Shown piece after piece: positions 8,139 through 16,197 of a stretch of DNA of 64,000 bases. A program made the translations under genes and the position numbers. This DNA comes from Bacillus sp. ISL-37 (GTDB taxonomy: Bacteria > Bacillota > Bacilli > Bacillales > Cytobacillaceae), in contig NZ_JAGGQL010000007.1 in assembly GCF_018613315.1 (NCBI RefSeq), forward strand, positions 91,988 through 155,987. Reading direction: 5' to 3'. The notes under the pieces were generated by a model. That model was given only the letters and a program-made list of their open reading frames with translations. It searched no databases and was not told where the DNA came from. Within the stretch, counting starts at the first letter, position 1. Each line of letters begins with the position of its first letter.

Positions 8139-8325
8139 ATAAGAAAAGCGGAAGCGCCTTGGTCAGCCCCGACAAGCGATGGAGGTCCTGACAGTGAAGT
8201 CGTTCTTTGACTTCATTGGCAGGATCGAAACGGCTCGAGCTGCTCAAAGCTAACGCTTCTCGCAAGATACTCCCGGAAGCAATCTCAGGGATGAAAACTG
8301 GCTAGGCGCTGGAGCTAGACACTAA
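8139..8325 (+). repeat. Modular GC-rich repeat, copy 1
   Basis: It opens with AGAAAAGCGGAAGCGCC and CAGCCCCGACAAGCG and closes with GGCTAGGCGCTGGAGC, with GAAGTCGTTCTTTGACTTC in the core. The same end modules occur near 15.7, 50.9, 56.1 and 63.8 kb. It starts two bases after the pssA stop. Confidence 0.8.
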
Positions 8326-8362
8326 TGTTGGTGGGAAAATTGTATACTTTCTTACAAAGTTA

Positions 8363-8393
8363 AAAAGCCTTTGCTGTCTAAGCAAAGGCTTTT
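8363..8393. terminator. Bidirectional terminator, pssA side and csbD side
   Basis: AAAAGCCTTTGCT-GTCT-AAGCAAAGGCTTTT, a perfect long stem with A and T runs on either side. Confidence 0.9.
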
Positions 8394-8407
8394 CACATTA
8401 ACGCTTA

Positions 8408-8602
8408 TTAATCTCTGGACGATTCGTTAAATGCACGTGATACATCTTCTTTCATATCACCAGCTGTTTCTTTCAGTTTTCCTTTTCCCTTATCTAGGCG
8501 GCCTTCAGCTTCCATAGATTCATTGTCGGTCAGTTTCCCGAATTGCTTTTTAGCTTCACCTTTAACCTGGTCAAATGCGCCTTTTGATTGCTTGTCATTC
8601 AT
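8408..8602 (-). CDS. CsbD family general-stress protein
   Basis: 64 residues, hydrophilic and rich in Lys, Glu, Asp and Gly, with the CsbD pattern: FDQVKGEAKKQFGKLTD, EAEGRLDKGKGKLKE, and a short amphipathic tail. The ATG is chosen for AGGAGG eight bases upstream; the longer frame upstream has no ribosome site and overlaps the promoter. A good sigma-B promoter lies just upstream, matching the known stress control of this family in B. subtilis. The molecular role of CsbD proteins is not established. Confidence 0.9.
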   Translation of the reverse strand: MNDKQSKGAFDQVKGEAKKQFGKLTDNESMEAEGRLDKGKGKLKETAGDMKEDVSRAFNESSRD

Positions 8603-8636
8603 TATTTTGGCCTCCTTTATTTGAGTATATTCTTTT

Positions 8637-8661
8637 ATACCCTTTACGATTGATGGCAAAC
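8637..8661 (-). promoter_or_regulatory. Sigma-B type promoter of the CsbD gene
   Basis: Reading the reverse strand: GTTTGC, 13 bases, GGGTAT. The sigma-B consensus is GTTTAA-N12-15-GGGWAW, so the -10 is perfect and the -35 has four of six bases. Confidence 0.75.
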
Positions 8662-8697
8662 TATTAAGTGTATGTGATGAAAGGGGCAAATCTTAAA

Positions 8698-9486
8698 ATG
8701 AAGGATCAGATCATAACTGTATTAAATCAAATTGAAGAAGAATATGAGGTAAAAATACTTTATGCATGTGACGCCGGGAGCAGAGCGCTGGGATTTGCTT
8801 CAGCAGACAGTGATTATGATATCCGATTTATCTATATTCATAAAAAGGATTGGTATTTATCAATTGATCAGTATAGGGATGTTATCGAAATTCCAAAAGA
8901 GGATTCTCTTTCCATTGAGTTCGATCCCAAATTGGATGTCGTTGGCTGGGAACTTACCAAAACACTCAGGCTTTTCCGGAAGTCAAATCCTTCCTTGCTC
9001 GAATGGCTTAATTCAAAATATGTTTATTGTAATCATGCTTATCTGGCCGAAAAATTGAAGTTAATGCAAGATAGTGTCATTTCACATAAAGCATACATAA
9101 ACCACCACCTCAATCTTGTAACAAGAAATGTCAACGATATGCAAAAGAAGAAGGAGTGGAGGGGGAAGGTATATCTATATATTCTCAGGTCAATCCTGTC
9201 GGCAAAATGGTTGCAAATACATAAGCAAATACCACCAGTCGAATTCATGGAACTTTTAAGTATTTTAGAAAATTCACTAGTAAAAAGGGAAGTGAAGGAC
9301 TTACTTCGGAAGAAACACAGCGGGGAAAATTATTTAACTGAGAAAAACATGATTCTTAATGAGTTCATAGAACAAGAAATTGAACTGCTTGTCAGGTATG
9401 AAAAATTTTTCAGTGTAAAATCTGACGATCCTACAAAAGAACTTAACAAATTTTTTCGAGTTACACTTAAGGAAGTCTGGGAGTAA
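8698..9486 (+). CDS. Nucleotidyltransferase-fold protein (COG3541/YcgL-like)
   Basis: 262 residues. The N-terminus carries the pol-beta type nucleotidyltransferase core: ACDAGSRALGFASADSDYDIRFIYI gives the GS motif followed by the Asp-x-Asp metal pair (SDYDIRF). The family, which includes B. subtilis YcgL, has no firmly known substrate. ATG at 8698 is used since AAAGGGG lies about ten bases upstream. A lone gene, divergent from the CsbD gene and closed by a strong terminator. Confidence 0.85.
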   Translation: MKDQIITVLNQIEEEYEVKILYACDAGSRALGFASADSDYDIRFIYIHKKDWYLSIDQYRDVIEIPKEDSLSIEFDPKLDVVGWELTKTLRLFRKSNPSLLEWLNSKYVYCNHAYLAEKLKLMQDSVISHKAYINHHLNLVTRNVNDMQKKKEWRGKVYLYILRSILSAKWLQIHKQIPPVEFMELLSILENSLVKREVKDLLRKKHSGENYLTEKNMILNEFIEQEIELLVRYEKFFSVKSDDPTKELNKFFRVTLKEVWE

Positions 9487-9528
9487 TCTGCTATTTGTCT
9501 GAAAGTGTTCTCTGTAATTCAAATGAAT

Positions 9529-9568
9529 TTGGCCGGACTGCTTTTGATGCAGGTCCGGCCAAGTTTAT
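9529..9568. terminator. Bidirectional terminator
   Basis: TTGGCCGGAC / GTCCGGCCAA stem between convergent genes, followed by a T-rich stretch. Confidence 0.88.
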
Positions 9569-10128
9569 TTCATTATTTCAACCTGGTCGCCAGTTCGCAG
9601 GCCAGCCGCATTAGCTTCATCAGTATCAATATGCATATCTAGAGCATAGGAATCTTTGACCCTTATGAGTACTTGATTGAACACTAAGCTTCTTTCACCT
9701 GCAGATTTAACACTTACATATTCTCCATCCTGGACATTATACTTTGCAGCGTCAGCTCGGGTCATATGAATATGGCGTTCTGCCACAATGACGCCTTCCT
9801 GAATTTCCAGTTCACCTTTTTGGCCGACAAGCTTAATGCCTGGAGTGCCGGCAATCTTCCCTGAAGCTCTTAATGGTGCTTTTACTCCGAGGGAATAGGA
9901 GTCAGTCTTGGAAATTTCAAGCTGAGTAAAGTTCCTTAAAGGACCAAGAATCCTGACTGCGGGAAATTCCCCTTTTGGACCAATGACTCTTACTGTTTCA
10001 TACGCGGCAAATTCCCCTGGCTGTGAAAGCTCTTTAGCAGTAGTGAGCTGATATCCTTCACCGAATAGCTGATCTAGATCTTCTCTTTTTAAATGAATAT
10101 GACGATTTGATACACCAATAGGAATCAT
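9565..10128 (-). CDS. pduL: Phosphate propanoyltransferase (PduL-type phosphotransacylase)
   Basis: PduL swaps CoA and phosphate on short acyl groups (propionyl or acetyl). The 187 residues show both conserved His motifs that bind zinc, GVSNRHIHL near the N-terminus and AERHIHMT in the middle, plus ALDMHIDTDEAN near the C-terminus. No encapsulation peptide is evident and no microcompartment shell genes surround it, so it is likely a free cytosolic enzyme, for example in acetate or propionate overflow. AAAGGAG precedes the ATG. Confidence 0.92.
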   Translation of the reverse strand: MIPIGVSNRHIHLKREDLDQLFGEGYQLTTAKELSQPGEFAAYETVRVIGPKGEFPAVRILGPLRNFTQLEISKTDSYSLGVKAPLRASGKIAGTPGIKLVGQKGELEIQEGVIVAERHIHMTRADAAKYNVQDGEYVSVKSAGERSLVFNQVLIRVKDSYALDMHIDTDEANAAGLRTGDQVEIMK

Positions 10129-10282
10129 TTGAGAACTCCTTTCAAATTCTTTGATTCATTTATTTTACCCTGCCTGATTTATTAAACACCTAAATAAAAA
10201 AATCCATAATTACGTTTAAGAGTTAATTTTATTTCTTTATAGAGTAATTTAGTTTACTATCTAAAGTAAGGAGGTGCTATTT

Positions 10283-11329
10283 ATGGAAAATCTTAGACTT
10301 AATGTTGCGTTGTTGAGAAAAAAGGTGCCAAACCTTACATCTGTAGCTAAATCTGTAGGACTGAGACCTGCCACCGTTTCAAATTTGTCTACCGGCAAAA
10401 TACCGGTCGGCAGGGCAGAGGTACGGACGATAGTCGCTCTGGCAGAGCTGGCTGGTTGCAGTTTGGATGAACTGATTTTAAGAGGGGAGAGTGTAGAAAT
10501 GATTAAAACTGGCATTAAAACTTTGGACTTATTTGCGCCAATTGCAAAGGGCGGAACTGTTGGGCTGGTTGCACGGCCGGGAATGGGTCAATTAGTTGTA
10601 CTTGCAGAGATGCTCTACCGACTGAAAAGTGAAGGCTATGTTACAATTCTCATAAAACCGAAGGGGAATCACCCTGAGCTTGACGATATTCTGAATGACG
10701 TCGATTACGTTACAAACAATATCGAAGAGACATATAAGGTAATGTTAAAAGAAGGTACAGAGAAAGATTACGTACTTACAGCCGACAGATCCTATGTAAT
10801 ATCAGGTGAAATGTTCACATTACAGGAAACTTTCGATAACAAAGGAATCAGCCAGGTAACGACATTCCTGATGGATTTGAAAGGAGAGGCTGTCGATGAA
10901 GACCTTCCGTATGGCCCTCTTGATACTTTATGGCAATTCGATGCCGACCTTGCAGCACGTCATAAATACCCTGCAATCAACCCAATCTACTCAACATCCT
11001 CCATCCTAGAGGGATCATATTTAGACCCTGTACACCATAGCATTCAACAAAGAGCGCAAAAGCTTTTACGCAGGTACAGAGAATTGCGGGCGATCGTCAA
11101 TGTACATGGCATCGAACGCCTTCCAGCTGCTGAGTCGCAAATTTATCAGCAAGGCGAGAAATTGGAGGCATATTTGACGCAGCCTTTCTTTGTAGCGGAA
11201 GCATACACTGGCAAGAAGGGAGAAGAAGTAAAACTCGAGGAAACGCTAAACGATGTGAAAAGAATCCTTGAAAATCCTTCTAGTATTTCCGAAGCCAAAG
11301 AGCTTAATTTTATAGGCAATTTAAATTGA
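10283..11329 (+). CDS. HTH protein fused to a degenerate F1-ATPase beta-like domain
   Basis: 348 residues in two parts. Residues 1-75 form an XRE/lambda-repressor-like helix-turn-helix (SVAKSVGLRPATVSNLSTG). Residues 77-330 follow the F1-ATPase beta subunit without its N-terminal barrel: GIKTLDLFAPIAKGG, HKYPAINPIYSTSS, RYRELRAIVNVHGIERL and LTQPFFVAEAYTG. The P-loop is ruined: where AtpD has GGAGVGKT this has ARPGMGQL (Lys to Gln, Thr to Leu), so ATP hydrolysis is unlikely. A nucleotide-sensing or scaffold-type regulator is a possible role. ATG chosen for AAGGAGGTG. Monocistronic, closed by a terminator. Confidence 0.8.
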   Translation: MENLRLNVALLRKKVPNLTSVAKSVGLRPATVSNLSTGKIPVGRAEVRTIVALAELAGCSLDELILRGESVEMIKTGIKTLDLFAPIAKGGTVGLVARPGMGQLVVLAEMLYRLKSEGYVTILIKPKGNHPELDDILNDVDYVTNNIEETYKVMLKEGTEKDYVLTADRSYVISGEMFTLQETFDNKGISQVTTFLMDLKGEAVDEDLPYGPLDTLWQFDADLAARHKYPAINPIYSTSSILEGSYLDPVHHSIQQRAQKLLRRYRELRAIVNVHGIERLPAAESQIYQQGEKLEAYLTQPFFVAEAYTGKKGEEVKLEETLNDVKRILENPSSISEAKELNFIGNLN

Positions 11330-11337
11330 TGATGCAG

Positions 11338-11361
11338 GCCCAATCATTTGATTGGGCTTTT
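11338..11361 (+). terminator. Terminator of the HTH/F1-beta fusion gene
   Basis: GCCCAATCA-TT-TGATTGGGC followed by TTTTCCTGTT. Confidence 0.88.
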
Positions 11362-11445
11362 CCTGTTCCATTCCTTTTGGAATATTAATATTTGAATCAG
11401 TCCATCTTAATAGAGATATTAATCAGGGAAGGTGGAAGGAGCACT

Positions 11446-12315
11446 TTGAACAGGAACAAAAAACATTATATGCCGTTTTTCATCCTCCTTTTCATCCACA
11501 CTTCTTTAATGATCTATGCATTCAACAAGAATAAAGACCGAAAGAGGATGCTCATCACTCTTTTATCGGGTATGGGTCTTTGTTTTATTTTTGAATACTT
11601 CATTTTGAGTCTCTTTAAAGCTTATCGCTACAAGCCTAAATTGTTCAAAAATAAGGATTTGGACAATTTTTTTGGTGCAATTATGTCCCAGGCAGTTTTT
11701 GTTCCATTCACCGCCATTTTTATAACAGCTTTCAAAATTGGTTGGAAAGGAAAAGTCTTATTCGCTTTTTTTTTCGGACTAATCGAGAAACTTTTCTTAT
11801 TTATGGGTGTCCATAGAAATAATTGGTGGAAGACGAGATATACTGTTACCCTCATGCCGCTTTTTTTTTACATAAATGATTTTTGGTATCAACAACTTCG
11901 AATTGGAACACCTATTTTTCATTTTGGCTCATTATTCCTTGGCATCCTGGTCAATGGGCTGAACCTAATGTACTCCATGTCGATACTAAGAAAGTTCAGA
12001 TTTGGTTTTGAACGATGGCATAGCTGGAAGGAACACTTTAAGGTAGCACCAATCTATTCATTTATTCTATCAATGGCAACAACATTAATTATTAAACATG
12101 ACAGTGGATGGAAAGGAATTTTACAGGCTTTCAGTTTCACTAAGGTTATGGATGTTCTGGTCATGAAAAGTGGAATTGCCAAAAGAAATTTCCGCCATTT
12201 TATTATTAATAATTCAATTCATTTTTTCATGATTTTTTGGGCTGCTTTATTAAAAAAGTGGATATATAAAGACCTGCGAAAGCAAAAGGGAACTGCTGCT
12301 GAAGTTGAAAAGTAA
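11446..12315 (+). CDS. Polytopic membrane protein of unknown function
   Basis: 289 residues from a TTG start placed five bases after GGAAGGAG. Seven or more hydrophobic segments are evident (PFFILLFIHTSLMIYAF, LSGMGLCFIFEYFILSLF, SQAVFVPFTAIFITAF, GSLFLGILVNGLNLMY, FFMIFWAALLKKW) with short basic loops. The aromatic content is high. I do not recognise the family. It stands alone between two terminators. Confidence 0.75.
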   Translation: MNRNKKHYMPFFILLFIHTSLMIYAFNKNKDRKRMLITLLSGMGLCFIFEYFILSLFKAYRYKPKLFKNKDLDNFFGAIMSQAVFVPFTAIFITAFKIGWKGKVLFAFFFGLIEKLFLFMGVHRNNWWKTRYTVTLMPLFFYINDFWYQQLRIGTPIFHFGSLFLGILVNGLNLMYSMSILRKFRFGFERWHSWKEHFKVAPIYSFILSMATTLIIKHDSGWKGILQAFSFTKVMDVLVMKSGIAKRNFRHFIINNSIHFFMIFWAALLKKWIYKDLRKQKGTAAEVEK

Positions 12316-12343
12316 AAGAGCCGGCATTCAATGCTGGCTCTTT
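12316..12343. terminator. Bidirectional terminator
   Basis: AAAGAGCCGGCATT-CA-ATGCTGGCTCTTT between convergent genes. Confidence 0.9.
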
Positions 12344-12348
12344 CATAA

Positions 12349-12837
12349 TCAATAGCGACCCACTTGAAGCTGTTTATATACCTCTTCGCGCACTTCCTGC
12401 AATGTGCTGGGATCAAGCAGCTTACTGGTGCTTATTCTTAAATATGTCTGCTCATCAATAGTGCCTTCCTGCTGCAGCTTATCGAGATGTGGCAGACGGA
12501 AGTTCCCAATAGGCAAATAGGCAAGGTACATATTTTCGCCATTCTGTTTTAAAGATATTTTGATACCTTTAAGAACGGGAAAAAAATAAGATGAATAATC
12601 TTGCTCAATAACCAGGTCCTCCTTTAACGCATTCTTAATATATGGCAAAGTAGTCGGCATTGAGATAAAGTAGATCATTTGGTCATAGGAATAATGCAAT
12701 TCTGATACCTTGAACCCATAATGTGCAGTAACCCGGTTGGAATAATGCTTTTGTGAAAGATTATATAAGGGCCTGCTTGTCAAAGCGGAAGCCATGAAAA
12801 AGAAAAGGGTAGCAAGAATAAATGCCAGTTCAATCAA
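12349..12837 (-). CDS. Membrane-anchored protein of unknown function, coupled to the diguanylate cyclase
   Basis: 162 residues with one N-terminal hydrophobic helix (IELAFILATLFFFMASAL), probably an uncleaved anchor, then a soluble domain with no motif I recognise. TTG is the start: it overlaps the end of the cyclase gene by eight bases, and AAGGAG lies ten bases upstream inside that gene. The overlap implies translational coupling, so the protein may act with the cyclase, but this is inference. Confidence 0.72.
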   Translation of the reverse strand: MIELAFILATLFFFMASALTSRPLYNLSQKHYSNRVTAHYGFKVSELHYSYDQMIYFISMPTTLPYIKNALKEDLVIEQDYSSYFFPVLKGIKISLKQNGENMYLAYLPIGNFRLPHLDKLQQEGTIDEQTYLRISTSKLLDPSTLQEVREEVYKQLQVGRY

Positions 12838-14371
12838 TGTTCACAAACTCCTTAAAAGAAACTACCGTATTTTTACCTACGCTTTTAGCTTTGTATAGTG
12901 CCTGGTCAGCAGCTTCTATCAATTCATTTTTAGTGGTTATTTCCGAATGGTCTGTACAGGCTATTCCGATACTTACTGTTAATGTGCCATTGGGCTGTGT
13001 CTTTTCACCAGGAAAGCTTGCTTTCTCTACATTCGAACGAATTGTTTCAGCTATTACTTCGGCTTGGTTAAGAAGGGTGCCAGGCAATAGGACTACAAAT
13101 TCTTCTCCCCCGAATCGGAAGGAAAAATCATCAGGTCTTAATGAATTAACAATGACTCTTGCCAGCTTCATCAACACTTCATTTCCAAGTAGGTGGCCGT
13201 TTTTGTCATTGAAAACCTTAAAGAAATCGATATCAAAGATGATTAACGAAAGGGGACTGTTCCGATTTCCTTCAACCGGGAAGTGTTCATTAAGAATTGT
13301 CTGGAATGCCCGTTGGTTGAGAAGACCTGTCAATCCATCGCGTAAAGCCATTTCCTCAATTTGCTCATAAAGGTTAGCATGGTCAAGTGCTATCGCAGCC
13401 TGGTTCGCCAGAGGAAGGATATTTTCAGTATCCATCAAGGTAATCGGTCTCTTATTTACAATATTATCAATCAGCAGGATACCGATATTCTTACCCTGGT
13501 TAATCAAGGGGATCACCGCAAACTCCTCGGTTTGGAACAAGTCTTTAATTAAAACCTGTGACATATCCTCTTTTGCGATGCTCTTAACAATAACTGGTTT
13601 TTGACTTGATAAAGCTAGCCCAAAGACGTTATGTTCATCAATTGGTATATCCAATGAACGTAAAATAGCATTCAACTCCGGGTCGGTAAAATTGCTGTCA
13701 AAGTTATGTTCAATTAAATCACTGAGTTTTAGTCTGTCTTCTGAAATCTTTTCCCACACTTCATAGCCCTTCTTCACATCCATAGGGCCGACACCAACGA
13801 TCCCCTTAAGGGACTTAGTTTCATTGGAGGCAAGAAAAATCATCGCTCTGTTAAATCCAAGGCCATGGCCAGCGGTTACAGATGTCAAGATCACTTTCAA
13901 AAGCAAATCCTGCTGAAGAGTCCCCTGCATCGTTGTGCTCACTTCACGAAAGACCTGTAAATGCTTAGATTGCTCCATGAGCATGTACATCCAGCCATGG
14001 TGCTCTCTCTTTTTCTTGAGTAAATATTGTGAAATGTAGCCGGCGCACGTCCCGATTACCAAATAAACGGGGAGAACCTCCAAAGGAAAGCCTCCTGTAT
14101 GTAAATAAACGATAAGAACACTAAGAAGGACTGCCATTAAACCCCAAATTAATTTAAAAGAATAACCCGCAGTAGCAATAAATAAAAGAATAGTCCAGCT
14201 TACTTGATTACTTCCATAAAAATAAACTGCAGTCTCAACCAGGATCAATGATGCAGCAGAGAAAATCAGTTGGTTTAAAAAAGCGCTTACATGAAATCTC
14301 AATAAATTTGCTGTCAGTGATATTCCGACAGCTGCAATGATTAATAAAAAAATTGCGTTCAGCTTGCTCAC
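12830..14371 (-). CDS. Membrane GAF-GGDEF diguanylate cyclase
   Basis: 513 residues that should make cyclic di-GMP from two GTP at the membrane. About five N-terminal hydrophobic segments cover residues 1-130, a GAF-like sensor follows (LLLKVILTSVTAGHGLGFNRA, VIPLINQGKNIGILLIDN), then the cyclase domain from about 350 (RDGLTGLLNQRAF). The active-site loop is intact, FRFGGEEF near residue 425, and an allosteric RxxD site (RPDD) sits five residues before it, so product inhibition is expected. In bacilli c-di-GMP represses motility and promotes matrix formation. An inverted repeat lies just upstream of the gene. Confidence 0.92.
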   Translation of the reverse strand: MSKLNAIFLLIIAAVGISLTANLLRFHVSAFLNQLIFSAASLILVETAVYFYGSNQVSWTILLFIATAGYSFKLIWGLMAVLLSVLIVYLHTGGFPLEVLPVYLVIGTCAGYISQYLLKKKREHHGWMYMLMEQSKHLQVFREVSTTMQGTLQQDLLLKVILTSVTAGHGLGFNRAMIFLASNETKSLKGIVGVGPMDVKKGYEVWEKISEDRLKLSDLIEHNFDSNFTDPELNAILRSLDIPIDEHNVFGLALSSQKPVIVKSIAKEDMSQVLIKDLFQTEEFAVIPLINQGKNIGILLIDNIVNKRPITLMDTENILPLANQAAIALDHANLYEQIEEMALRDGLTGLLNQRAFQTILNEHFPVEGNRNSPLSLIIFDIDFFKVFNDKNGHLLGNEVLMKLARVIVNSLRPDDFSFRFGGEEFVVLLPGTLLNQAEVIAETIRSNVEKASFPGEKTQPNGTLTVSIGIACTDHSEITTKNELIEAADQALYKAKSVGKNTVVSFKEFVNID

Positions 14372-14391
14372 TCCTAAATTTGAATCATACT

Positions 14392-14420
14392 TCTATTTTA
14401 CTATTTTTTTGTAAAATAGA
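14392..14420. promoter_or_regulatory. Inverted repeat upstream of the diguanylate cyclase gene
   Basis: TCTATTTTAC-TATTTTTTT-GTAAAATAGA, perfect 10-bp arms, about 20 bp before the cyclase start on the reverse strand. Position fits an operator or 5'-leader hairpin for that gene. Confidence 0.5.
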
Positions 14421-14573
14421 TAGGATGTTTTTATAGGGTTGTTGTTATCAGCAATCTCTTCCGACAACAATGCTTAAAATTCACCATTCATCTTTAACAG
14501 AGGCAAAATATTAAAATAAATATCGGCAAGTTAAGGAAAGATATAGTTATCATCAGTGAATTGGGGTGTAAAA

Positions 14574-15581
14574 ATGGAGGACAAGACTAAAATCCACCTG
14601 ACTGCGGCAGAAATGTCTAGTTTGTGGTCGCAATATATAAATGACACAGTCTCTGTTTGTGTTTTGAGTTATTTTTTGAACAACATAGACGACAAAAAGG
14701 TAAAGGAAATCGTTGAGTTTGCTCTCGGCGCATCACAAAAAAACATTTCTCATTTAAAAGAGATTTTCGATCGTGAAGATTTTCCCTACCCAATGGGTTT
14801 CACAAAGAAAGATGTGAATATTCATGCTCCGCGGCTGTTTTCCGATACATTCGTAATGATGTATTTAAGGCATATGTCCATTCTTGGAATGGCAGCAAAT
14901 ATTGCGGCAATCGGTCTTGGAACGCGGCCTGATGTAATTAACTTTCATAAAAGTGTCTTGAAATCTGCGATTGGACTGCAGGATTTGACAAGGGAGGCAA
15001 TGCTGGAGCAAGGGACATACATAAGACCACCATTTATTTCAGTCCCAGATAAGGTTGACTTTGTTGAGAAGCAAAAATTCCTTTCGGGAATCAAAAGCAG
15101 GAGACGGGCACTTACCTCAGTAGAAATAACGCATTTGTTCATGAATATACAAACCAACCAAATAGGAAAGGCACTGATCATGGGCTTCATCCAGGTGGCC
15201 CAGGACAAAGAGGTCAAGGAATATTTGCAGAGAGGAAAGAAAATCGCTCAAAAACACGTTGATTTATTCAGTGATATCCTTAAGAACAACGATATTCCGG
15301 CCCCCCTGTTTTGGGATTCAGCTGTAACAGACAGTACTACACAGGTATTTTCAGATAAACTGATCTCATTCCATGTCTCAGCAATGATCGCCGCAGGGAT
15401 CGGGAATTATGGTGCCGCAATGGCAGCAAGTCCACGCAAGGATATTGGGCTGAAGTATGCTTCACTGATTCCTGAAATTGCACTATATGCAGAAGATGGT
15501 GCCAATATCATGATCAAAAACTCATGGTTGGAGGAACCTCCGATGGCTGACGACCGGGACCAGCTGTCCGGGTTGACATAA
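14574..15581 (+). CDS. DUF3231 family protein, tandem four-helix domains
   Basis: 335 residues formed of two similar halves of about 165 residues, each a helical bundle of the DUF3231 kind. The first has LTAAEMSSLWSQYINDTVSV and the second ALTSVEITHLFMNIQTNQIG at equivalent places, and both contain long Ala/Ile-rich helices (LGMAANIAAIGLG, SAMIAAGIGNYGAAMA). The function is unknown; a ferritin-like or coat-related role has been guessed for relatives. ATG chosen for GGGGTG upstream. Single-gene unit with a terminator. Confidence 0.85.
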   Translation: MEDKTKIHLTAAEMSSLWSQYINDTVSVCVLSYFLNNIDDKKVKEIVEFALGASQKNISHLKEIFDREDFPYPMGFTKKDVNIHAPRLFSDTFVMMYLRHMSILGMAANIAAIGLGTRPDVINFHKSVLKSAIGLQDLTREAMLEQGTYIRPPFISVPDKVDFVEKQKFLSGIKSRRRALTSVEITHLFMNIQTNQIGKALIMGFIQVAQDKEVKEYLQRGKKIAQKHVDLFSDILKNNDIPAPLFWDSAVTDSTTQVFSDKLISFHVSAMIAAGIGNYGAAMAASPRKDIGLKYASLIPEIALYAEDGANIMIKNSWLEEPPMADDRDQLSGLT

Positions 15582-15594
15582 AGGAATAAAAATA

Positions 15595-15632
15595 GGGTGT
15601 CCCAATAGCATTTTGGGACACCTTATTTTTTG
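15595..15632 (+). terminator. Terminator of the DUF3231 gene
   Basis: GGTGTCCCAA-TAGCATT-TTGGGACACC followed by TTATTTTTTG. Confidence 0.9.
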
Positions 15633-15689
15633 TTGTTTATGAAATTATAAAAGCATTATTGTATGGATAACTACATGTGGGTGTCTTAA

Positions 15690-15741
15690 TCCAGCTACAG
15701 CGCTTGTCGGGGCTGAACGAGGCGCTTGCGCTTTTTGTTCT
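15690..15741 (-). repeat. Modular GC-rich repeat, copy 2 (short form)
   Basis: On the reverse strand it reads AAAAAGCGCAAGCGCC, then CAGCCCCGACAAGCGCTG and AGCTGGATTA. It has the left end module and a trace of the right one, with the core missing. Confidence 0.7.
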
Positions 15742-15776
15742 ATGATGTATTACTAATAGGGACGAGTTCCCTCAGC

Positions 15777-16142
15777 TTATTTTGCATTTTGCAGATCTGG
15801 AAACTTAACTGGTATATCAATTGATAATTGATCACGGTATGAACGGTACGCTACCACAGTGTGATTATGGGAATGTACATCAAGCTGCAAAATCTTTGAA
15901 TTATTTGTCTCTAGATAGTATCTCATTTTACCCTGGACGAGTTCATAAAATGATAAAGTCATCCCTAGATAATCTTTCTTTACAATTTTTACATCAGGGT
16001 GACTCCTGACGAAATCGGCTATTTGCTGAACAGATGCTGACGAGGTCCCTGTGATGGAATAAAGGGTTTCTTTCGCGTGACCAAATGCCTGATTCAAAGT
16101 CATTTTAGCTTTATTAAGCAAATTATTAAACGATTTGTTCAT
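15777..16142 (-). CDS. Small protein of unknown function (121 aa)
   Basis: The basic N-terminal part (SFNNLLNKAKMTLNQAFGHAKETLYSITG) is helical. A compact alpha/beta region follows (IADFVRSHPDVKIVKKDYLG, GKMRYYLETNNSKILQLDV, HSHNHTVVAYRSYRDQ). The second of two nearby ATGs is used because GGAGG then has seven-base spacing. No signal peptide, membrane helix or known motif was recognised. Confidence 0.7.
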   Translation of the reverse strand: MNKSFNNLLNKAKMTLNQAFGHAKETLYSITGTSSASVQQIADFVRSHPDVKIVKKDYLGMTLSFYELVQGKMRYYLETNNSKILQLDVHSHNHTVVAYRSYRDQLSIDIPVKFPDLQNAK

Positions 16143-16197
16143 TTTCATTCCTCCATCTAAGCATTTTTAAAAGTCTGTTGTTAATATACCCCGGATA

